Shown here: in pieces, positions 41,623 through 47,558 of the stretch
How positions within the stretch are numbered: the stretch's first letter is position 1
How the letters are laid out: the number at the start of each line of letters is the position of its first letter
Assembly (NCBI GenBank): GCA_000402815.1
Contig: AQSA01000010.1
Location: 1-47,558 of the forward strand
Length of the DNA: 47,558 nucleotides
Direction: 5' to 3'
Origin: Candidatus Neomarinimicrobium atlanticum
Lineage (GTDB): Bacteria; Fidelibacterota; Marinisomatia; Marinisomatales; Marinisomataceae
Translations under genes and position numbers: made by a program
The notes under the pieces: generated by a model
Seen by the model: only the letters and a program-made list of their open reading frames with translations
Databases searched by the model: none
What the model was told of the DNA's origin: nothing

Positions 41623-41701
41623 AATGTACTTCTGTATATACCTATACACGCACGCGTAGGTAAAAGCCACGAAATATAAGAAGAATTAGGAGGAAAACAA
41701 A

Positions 41702-43081
41702 TTATTTCTTTTGAATGAGTTTCTGACCATCTTTTGTATCCTCAATGAGCCAGCCAAGATTATCAATCATTTGCCTTAATTTATCTGCTTCATTCCATTC
41801 AAATTTACTTCTCATTTCTTCTCTTAAGGAAGCTAGATTTTGAATATCTTTAGGAATAAACATCTTATCTGAAGAAGATGTATTGATAACACAGAAAATG
41901 GAATTAAATAAATTGATAAATATTTTTGATTGAATCCTTAAATCGTCTGTCATTGAATCATTATTGATATTTTTATTTACTGTATTAATAAAGTCAAAAA
42001 ATACACCCAGAGCTTCTGGAGTATTTAAATCATCATTTAATGCATCGAGAAAATCTAAGTGAAATCTACTATAATCTACACCATTTATATCAATTGTAGC
42101 TAAATCAACATTATTTACAAACCTATTAATTTTATCTATCATTTTTGACGAATCATCTAGTTTTTTTTCTGAAAATGATACTTTTGATCTATAATGGGAT
42201 GAAAGCAAAAATAATCTTAACGTTTCAGCGCTATATTTTGTAAGCAAATCAGAAATACTCAATGTATTCCCTAAAGATTTACTCATTTTCTCGCTGTCAA
42301 AAATTAAATGCTCCGAGTGAAGCCAGTAGTTTGCAAACTTATTTCCTAGCAATGCTTCTACTTGTGCAGATTCATTTTCATGATGAGGAAATTTTAGATC
42401 TATTCCACCGCAATGAATATCAATTGAATCACCTAATAATTGTGTTCCTAAAACAGCACACTCAGTGTGCCATGCCGGCCTCCCATTACCCCAATCTGAT
42501 TCCCATGTAATTTCTCCATCTGAATCTTTCCATGCTTTCCATAGTGCAAAATCATTAGGATGTTTTTTACCAAGCTCATTGTCTTCTCTAGATAAATTAT
42601 CGTCATCAATATTTACAAACTTTCCGTATTTACTATACTCTTTTGTATCAAAAAAAATATTTCCATCTATATTATAGGCAACACCTTTAGCCATAAGGGC
42701 CTTAATAAAATCAATCATCTCTGATATATGCTCGGAAGCTCTAGGATTAAAAGTCGATGGCAAAATATTAATAGTACTTGACTGATCTAAGAATATACGT
42801 TCATATTTTTGTGTGAGTTCTTTAAATCCAACACCTTCATTGTTTACCCTGTCAATAATTTTGTCGTCTATATCGGTAATATTAATAACATTTTTGACAA
42901 CGTATCCATTCTGTAAAAGCACCCTATTAAGTAAATCATAGAATACAAATGTTCTGAAATTTCCTATATGAGGAGAATTATATACTGTTGGACCGCAACC
43001 GTATACTAAAACTTCTTTATCTGATAGAGATTTGAACTCTTCTTTTTTAGAAGTAACTGAATTATAAAATTGTAATTTCAT
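41702..43081 (-). CDS. cysS: cysteinyl-tRNA synthetase
   Basis: A 459-residue class I synthetase. It has the HIGH-type motif in YGCGPTVYNSPHIGNFRTF (Cys29 is a zinc ligand; His38-Asn41) and KMSKSLGNT at about residue 265. The other zinc-site residues lie in HTECAVLG and HCGGIDLKFPHHENE. The C-terminal helical anticodon-binding region is complete (KFEWNEADKLRQMIDNLGWLIEDTKDGQ). Its ATG overlaps the ddl stop by 4 bp, and it ends about 80 bp before the tRNA cluster. Confidence 0.98.
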   Translation of the reverse strand: MKLQFYNSVTSKKEEFKSLSDKEVLVYGCGPTVYNSPHIGNFRTFVFYDLLNRVLLQNGYVVKNVINITDIDDKIIDRVNNEGVGFKELTQKYERIFLDQSSTINILPSTFNPRASEHISEMIDFIKALMAKGVAYNIDGNIFFDTKEYSKYGKFVNIDDDNLSREDNELGKKHPNDFALWKAWKDSDGEITWESDWGNGRPAWHTECAVLGTQLLGDSIDIHCGGIDLKFPHHENESAQVEALLGNKFANYWLHSEHLIFDSEKMSKSLGNTLSISDLLTKYSAETLRLFLLSSHYRSKVSFSEKKLDDSSKMIDKINRFVNNVDLATIDINGVDYSRFHLDFLDALNDDLNTPEALGVFFDFINTVNKNINNDSMTDDLRIQSKIFINLFNSIFCVINTSSSDKMFIPKDIQNLASLREEMRSKFEWNEADKLRQMIDNLGWLIEDTKDGQKLIQKK

Positions 43082-43977
43082 TTTTCTAGCGACAATTTAA
43101 TAATTTTATCAATTAAATCTTCAAAAGATAATCCTATTGCTTTTGCTGCCATCGGAAATAAGCTCGTTTCTGTCATTCCTGGTAAAGTATTTATTTCTAG
43201 CAACCAGCATTCGTTGTTTTTATCTAATCTAAAATCTACTCTTGAATATACTTTGCAATTCAAAAGCTTATGTGTTTTTAAAGCAATATCCTTAATCTCA
43301 TCTGACTTTGATTCAGATATATCTGCAGGACATATATAATTAGACGCTCCTTTAGTATATTTTGCCATATAGTCATATATACCATGATTGGGTTTAATCT
43401 CTATTATAGGAAGTGCATCATTTCCTAGAATTGAAACTGTAATTTCACGCCCTTCAATATACTCCTCTATGATTGCATGAGTATCGTGTTCAAGAGCAAA
43501 ATCTAATGCATGTGAAATTTTATTTTTATCATCTATAATTGAAAAACCAACCGAACTACCCTGCTTGTTTGGCTTAATAACAGATTTTCTAAAATTATAA
43601 TTATGGTTACTAAAATTTTTCTTATCAACAATAGTAAAATCTGGAGTTAAGATATTATTATCGTTAACAGTTTTTTTTGTAAAACTTTTGTCAAAACAAT
43701 TTTTAGAAGAATTTGACATAGAGCCATTATATATAATATTATTTTTATCTAAAATGGATTGTATTGAACCATCTTCTCCAAAAACTCCATGCAATGCTAA
43801 AAATACAAAATCTACATTCGCGAGATCAGCAAGAATACTATCAATACTATTTGTCGATAAATGAAATTCGGAAATTTTATGTTCGAGTTTTTTACAAGCT
43901 TTAATAATTGCTTTACCAGAATTTATAGATACTTCAGCTTCGGAAGAATCTCCCCCATAAATAATACCTATATTGAT
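43078..43977 (-). CDS. ddl: D-alanine--D-alanine ligase, apparent ATC start
   Basis: A 299-residue ATP-grasp ligase making the D-Ala-D-Ala end of the peptidoglycan stem peptide. The N-terminus reads NIGIIYGGDSSEAEVSINSG, matching the family's 'KIGVLYGG.S.EREVS'; HGVFGEDGS follows near residue 63. ATP-grasp motifs are KPNKQGSSVGFS, EEYIEGREITVSILG, and the metal site SRVDFRLDKNNECWLLEINTLPGMTETSLFP. No ATG, GTG or TTG occurs in frame before the conserved N-terminus. ATC at 43977-43975 sits where family members have their Met, 6 bases after AAGGA; ATT at 43980 is an alternative. A TTG at 43794 would delete the first 61 residues. Overlaps the gmhB-like gene by 10 bp. Confidence 0.88.
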   Translation of the reverse strand: MNIGIIYGGDSSEAEVSINSGKAIIKACKKLEHKISEFHLSTNSIDSILADLANVDFVFLALHGVFGEDGSIQSILDKNNIIYNGSMSNSSKNCFDKSFTKKTVNDNNILTPDFTIVDKKNFSNHNYNFRKSVIKPNKQGSSVGFSIIDDKNKISHALDFALEHDTHAIIEEYIEGREITVSILGNDALPIIEIKPNHGIYDYMAKYTKGASNYICPADISESKSDEIKDIALKTHKLLNCKVYSRVDFRLDKNNECWLLEINTLPGMTETSLFPMAAKAIGLSFEDLIDKIIKLSLEK

Positions 43978-44519
43978 AATAGTTCCTTTGCTGCCTCTAG
44001 TAGATTATTAGATATTAGATCAGCTTGACATGTTGATTTTACTTCATCAAGATAGTCTTTTCCCATTCCGGTCAATAAAAATATTGTTTTCATATCAAGT
44101 CTATCCCCGACTTGCATATCTACAATAGAATCTCCAATCATTAAACTTTTTGATAGATTAATATTAAAATCTTCTTTTGCTTTTACAAACATTCCTATAC
44201 CTGGTTTTCTCATGGAGTCATAACCTTCATCGTAATTCTCAGAAAAATATATCTTTTTTAAAGGTAGATTTCTTTTTTCAAATTCTTTGTAAATAAAGCT
44301 ATTTATTTCTTCTAAATTTTCAATATCAATTTTACCTGAAGCTAAGCCTGATTGATTAGTTACAATTATAAACTTGTCAGTATATTTGCTAAATACTTCT
44401 AATGCTTCAAATGCATAATCAAAAAAATGATAATCAGAAAGACTATTTATATAACCGTAAGGATCGTGACTGATTGTTCCATCTCTATCTAAAAATATTG
44501 CATCAAATTGCTTACTCAT
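43968..44519 (-). CDS. HAD-IIIA phosphatase, GmhB-like (heptose/histidinol phosphatase family)
   Basis: A 183-residue phosphatase with IFLDRDGTISHDP (nucleophile Asp11, Asp13), IIVTNQSGLASGKI, RKPGIGMFVKA and MIGDSIVDMQVGDR. These match D-glycero-D-manno-heptose 1,7-bisphosphate phosphatase, which acts in LPS core-heptose synthesis. The zinc loop of E. coli GmhB (C-x-H...C-x-C before RKP) is absent: the segment reads SENYDEGYDSMRKP with no cysteines. Substrate is therefore uncertain, and sugar-nucleotide or histidinol phosphates are possible. Overlaps lolA-like by 8 bp and ddl by 10 bp, within an envelope-gene chain. Confidence 0.8.
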   Translation of the reverse strand: MSKQFDAIFLDRDGTISHDPYGYINSLSDYHFFDYAFEALEVFSKYTDKFIIVTNQSGLASGKIDIENLEEINSFIYKEFEKRNLPLKKIYFSENYDEGYDSMRKPGIGMFVKAKEDFNINLSKSLMIGDSIVDMQVGDRLDMKTIFLLTGMGKDYLDEVKSTCQADLISNNLLEAAKELLSI

Positions 44520-45072
44520 TTTCTCTCCAATCTAACACCTTCCAAGAATCAAAGTTTTTTCCGTCAATATATGAATAAAATGTTGAAATACTATCTATGC
44601 GAGCTTTAAACAAAGTCATATCATTATCTTGTACCTTAATTGATATAATTTCTCTTGAACTCATATCAAATTCAATGGATGTGAGAAGTGATTTAAATTT
44701 ATAGTCAACAATACCTATCCTATATTCTATATTTTTTTTCACTATACTGTATTTTGATAAATTATTTCTATTAAAAAAATCTAGAAAAGTATTATCGACT
44801 GTTTCCTTAATCATTATTTCGTCATTAAAGTCATACGTTGTGATACTTACACTATCTATAATAGCAATTGTTCCATCTTCACTTAATGTATCAAAGTAGA
44901 TTTTTTGGTTTAATATTGATAGAGTTGCATCGCTATCAACATTATCTTTTTGGATAGTCAGTCTCAAAGTTTTGTCATCAAGACTTTCAATGAAAGAAGC
45001 TATATCATCTTCAATTAAATTCTGAGTAAATGATATGCTAAATAATAAAATTAAACTATATAGCTTGATCAT
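44512..45072 (-). CDS. LolA-like periplasmic lipoprotein carrier (probable)
   Basis: A 186-residue predicted secreted protein: signal peptide MIKLYSLILLFSISFTQ, then a beta-rich region with the pattern LSILNQKIYFDTLSEDGTIAIIDSVSITTYDFNDEIMI (residues about 50-90) and FDMSSREIISIKVQDNDMTLFKA near the C-terminus. This is the arrangement of LolA, the chaperone ferrying lipoproteins from inner to outer membrane. Sequence identity is too low to be certain; the call rests mainly on length, fold-like pattern and its position directly after ftsK (17 bp overlap), a widely conserved neighbourhood. Confidence 0.6.
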   Translation of the reverse strand: MIKLYSLILLFSISFTQNLIEDDIASFIESLDDKTLRLTIQKDNVDSDATLSILNQKIYFDTLSEDGTIAIIDSVSITTYDFNDEIMIKETVDNTFLDFFNRNNLSKYSIVKKNIEYRIGIVDYKFKSLLTSIEFDMSSREIISIKVQDNDMTLFKARIDSISTFYSYIDGKNFDSWKVLDWRENE

Positions 45073-47347
45073 CTTTGATTGTCTCTAGATAAGATTCATC
45101 AACAAGAACTTCACGTGCTTTACTACCAGTAAAAGATCCTACAATTTTTAACCTTTCCATTTCATCTATAAGTCTAGCAGCTCTTGAATATCCTATAGAT
45201 AATCTTCTTTGTAAAAGTGAAATAGATCCTTGCTTGCTCATAACTACAATCTCAATTGCCTGCTCAAGCAGCTCATCTTCAATTCCATTTTCATTTCCAC
45301 CTAAAGTACTGGTATTATCTCTCACAGTTTCAAGTATAACTTCAGTCGGTTTTGGTTGCTTTGATATATACTCTACTAAATCTTCAATTTCTTTCAATGT
45401 AACAAAAGCCCCATGCATTCTAACAGGAGATGATGAGCCTGGCTTAACATATAACATATCTCCTTTTCCAATTAATTTATCAGCTCCGTTAACATCTAGA
45501 ATTGTTCGAGAGTCAATCTTTGTAGCAACTTGGAATGCTATTCTAGCAGGAAAGTTTGCCTTTATAACTCCAGTGATTACATCAACAGAAGGTCTTTGAG
45601 TTGCAATAACTAAATGAATACCAACAGCTCTCGCTAATTGAGCTAACCTAGCTATAGGTGCTTCAACATCTCTCGGACTGTACATCATTAAATCAGCTAA
45701 TTCATCAACCATCAATACAATGTATGGCATTAAATCTTTTTTAGATTTTTTCATCATGTCGTTATACTCAGAAATATTTCTTTTTCCTGCCTCAGCAAGT
45801 AAGTCGTATCTAGCATCCATTTCTTTTTCTAGCGATCTTAATGCTAGGATTGCATTATCCTTTTTAGTGATAATTGACTCATCTATTCCATCAAATTTTA
45901 GTAAGTAATGGTCTTCAAGACCTTTATACAAAGACATCTCTACTTTCTTTGGATCAATAATAACAAATTTGACTTCATCTGGTTTTAGCTGGTATAAAAG
46001 ACTAACAATAATAGTATTTAATGATACAGACTTTCCAGAACCTGTTGTTCCAGCAATTAAAAGATGGGGCATTTCTACTAAATCAAGTATAGCAATATCT
46101 CCAAGTATACCTTTCCCAATAGCTAGTTTTAGTTTTGCTTTAGATTTCAAATATTTTTCAGAATTAATCACTGATTTTAAATAAATAGTCTGAGGGTTAT
46201 CATTCGGAATTTCAACGCCAACAAGGGATGTTCCAGGTATAGGTGCTAGAACTCTTACTCTGTCTGCCTCCATAACTCTTGCAATATCATCTGAAAGTTG
46301 AACAAATTTATTTACCCTTACCCCTTCAGCTGGCTCAATCTCAAATAATGTAATAATTGGACCAGTTTTAATTGATCCAGTTTGACCTTGAACGCCAAAT
46401 GTTGATATAGAGTTCCGAAGAAACTCTGCTCTATCTTTTAAATAATCAGTACTCAATTCTTCCGAATCGTCGGATATGAATTCTAATAAATCTGTAGATG
46501 GAAACTTCCAATCTTTTCTGATAATAGAGCTCGATCTTTTTTCATCAATATCTACTTCTTTTTCAATGACCCCTTTTTCAATAGATAGCTCAGATTCAGT
46601 TTCTATATTACTTTCAGGATTATGAATTTCCTTATCAACTAATACTTCTTTTTCAATTATTTCTTCTGATTTATTGATTACAATATTATCTTTAACTTCT
46701 TCTTTAATCACCTCTTCCAAAAAAGACTCATCGTCAATAATTTTCTTAACTTCTTTTTCCAAATGCTTATCTTCATTTTTAAAATAAGCTTGAAAATTAA
46801 TTTTGCTTAATGAGGAAATTTTAGTTTGAATAAAGGATACAGCAAGTTGGGATATTTTATAAAGGTCTAAATTAAAAAAACCAATAAAAAGCAAAATCCA
46901 TAATACACCTATCAAGCTCGTAGTACCAATTAATCCAATCCAATCATGTGATAAGCTGAGTGCTAATCCACCCAATAATCCCGAATATTCATAACTAATT
47001 TGAGAAGGGAATGAACTATAGTTCTGAACTAAGCCTAGAGTAATAGAAGAATGAAAGAGAAGTGCTAATTGATAACTAATTAGCCTTGAAATCAAAAAGC
47101 TAAAATTTGAAATCAAATAAAAAGCTGTAGTAAGTCCAATAAACGGTATTATATAAGCAGCATATCCAAAACCTAGTTTGACAAAGTAATACCCTACATA
47201 AACTCCGACTATATTGAAAGGGTTATTAATTGAACTTGAAACTAGAGAAGGCTCTTCAGATGGATCGTAGCCAATCATTGACCCTAAAATCAAAAGAGAG
47301 CAAAAGCCCAATAACCATCCTATAATTTGTATTCTTTTTTTATCCAT
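45056..47347 (-). CDS. ftsK: DNA translocase FtsK
   Basis: A 763-residue septal DNA pump. The N-terminal part has about four membrane helices (residues about 8-26, 45-80, 85-108, 122-160). A charged linker (about 190-275) is rich in Glu/Lys with repeated EKEV units. The motor has Walker A AGTTGSGKS (432-440), Walker B VLMVDELADLM (Asp548-Glu549), and IATQRPSVDVITGVIKANFPARIAF. The C-terminal gamma winged-helix (about 690-760) reads SISLLQRRLSIGYSRAARLIDEMERL, which in the family recognises KOPS DNA and activates XerCD. Overlaps gcvT by one base (TAATG) and lolA-like by 17. Confidence 0.97.
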   Translation of the reverse strand: MDKKRIQIIGWLLGFCSLLILGSMIGYDPSEEPSLVSSSINNPFNIVGVYVGYYFVKLGFGYAAYIIPFIGLTTAFYLISNFSFLISRLISYQLALLFHSSITLGLVQNYSSFPSQISYEYSGLLGGLALSLSHDWIGLIGTTSLIGVLWILLFIGFFNLDLYKISQLAVSFIQTKISSLSKINFQAYFKNEDKHLEKEVKKIIDDESFLEEVIKEEVKDNIVINKSEEIIEKEVLVDKEIHNPESNIETESELSIEKGVIEKEVDIDEKRSSSIIRKDWKFPSTDLLEFISDDSEELSTDYLKDRAEFLRNSISTFGVQGQTGSIKTGPIITLFEIEPAEGVRVNKFVQLSDDIARVMEADRVRVLAPIPGTSLVGVEIPNDNPQTIYLKSVINSEKYLKSKAKLKLAIGKGILGDIAILDLVEMPHLLIAGTTGSGKSVSLNTIIVSLLYQLKPDEVKFVIIDPKKVEMSLYKGLEDHYLLKFDGIDESIITKKDNAILALRSLEKEMDARYDLLAEAGKRNISEYNDMMKKSKKDLMPYIVLMVDELADLMMYSPRDVEAPIARLAQLARAVGIHLVIATQRPSVDVITGVIKANFPARIAFQVATKIDSRTILDVNGADKLIGKGDMLYVKPGSSSPVRMHGAFVTLKEIEDLVEYISKQPKPTEVILETVRDNTSTLGGNENGIEDELLEQAIEIVVMSKQGSISLLQRRLSIGYSRAARLIDEMERLKIVGSFTGSKAREVLVDESYLETIKDDQAI

Positions 47348-47558
47348 TATTTTAAATATGTTCCATCTTTATAGAATGGAAGCTTCGCCTTCTCCATAGT
47401 AAAAGTATTGTTACGAATTTTCACATTAAAAGAATTTAGATCATTTGCATAAGGCAAGTCAATATAGGCCAGAGCTATACCATAACCCAAGCTTGGAGAC
47501 ATTGTACCGCTCGTAATAAATCCAATTTCTTTATCTTTATCATCAAATATTTTATAAT
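47347..47558 (-). CDS. gcvT: aminomethyltransferase (glycine cleavage T protein), C-terminal end (partial)
   Basis: The last 70 codons of a gene that begins beyond the window. The tail shows KEIGFITSGTMSPSLGYGIA, LAYIDLPYA, then FNVKIRNNTF and KLPFYKDGTYLK, which is the GcvT C-terminal barrel signature (G-x-V/I-T-S-G-T-x-S-P-S-L ... A-x-V ... LPFY). GcvT releases ammonia and passes a one-carbon unit to tetrahydrofolate in glycine cleavage. The stop shares one base with the ftsK ATG. Confidence 0.9.
   Translation of the reverse strand, partial: YKIFDDKDKEIGFITSGTMSPSLGYGIALAYIDLPYANDLNSFNVKIRNNTFTMEKAKLPFYKDGTYLK

Noticed and set aside
43078..43794. ddl starting at TTG 43794 (238 residues)
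   Set aside because: This would remove the N-terminal domain, although the preceding 61 codons are in frame and match the Ddl N-terminus closely.
1..47558. CRISPR arrays, insertion sequences, prophage or toxin-antitoxin modules
   Set aside because: No regular repeat-spacer pattern, transposase, integrase or paired small toxin-antitoxin genes could be recognised.

Overview
The window looks like a chromosomal segment of a low-GC (roughly 33-36%) Gram-negative bacterium. The lipoprotein signals, LolA-like carrier, GmhB-like phosphatase and Bacteroidetes-like L36 and S14 sequences suggest the FCB superphylum. My best guess is a marine Marinimicrobia/SAR406-type genome, with moderate confidence because I could run no phylogeny. 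I see no rRNA, CRISPR array, insertion sequence or prophage. No stretch longer than about 140 bases lacks a gene; the largest gaps are 28862-28987 (promoter and hairpin) and 10348-10476 (divergent gdhA/tRNA-Met promoter region).

Left edge (1-4287). The 3' end of uvrC is followed by two tandem surface-lipoprotein genes that share cadherin-like stalk repeats but carry different C-terminal 'heads': FG-GAP-like repeats in the first and DGG-type beta repeats in the second. The second lipoprotein and a murA fragment on the other strand both stop in mid-domain at the same point (about 4036-4040). That is either a real rearrangement or an assembly chimera.

Housekeeping block (4287-10550). On the minus strand, read right to left, lie gdhA, pgk-tpiA-secG-tRNA-Leu(GAG), then a TPR protein, a HAD hydrolase and acpS, leading into the truncated murA. 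tRNA-Met(CAT) is on the plus strand. A small AT-rich accessory pair follows: a sulfotransferase-like gene and a free methionine-R-sulfoxide reductase, divergent with overlapping start codons.

Translation and transcription supercluster (11900-41622, all minus strand). In transcription order: tRNA-Thr(TGT), tRNA-Tyr, tRNA-Gly, tRNA-Thr(GGT), tuf, rpmG, tRNA-Trp, secE, nusG, rplKAJL, rpoBC, rpsL, rpsG, fusA, then the S10, spc and alpha operons through rplQ. About 30 kb is joined almost without gaps. The only sizeable internal break is the 136 bp between rpoC and rpsL, which holds a strong hairpin and a good promoter candidate. The four ribosomal proteins here that often carry zinc ribbons (S4, S14, L33, L36) are all in zinc-free forms.

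Right edge (41702-47558, minus strand). An overlapping chain runs gcvT (partial), ftsK, lolA-like, gmhB-like, ddl and cysS, joining cell division, envelope biogenesis and tRNA charging. The ddl gene has no ATG, GTG or TTG at its conserved N-terminus; the best-placed start is ATC behind a Shine-Dalgarno sequence.
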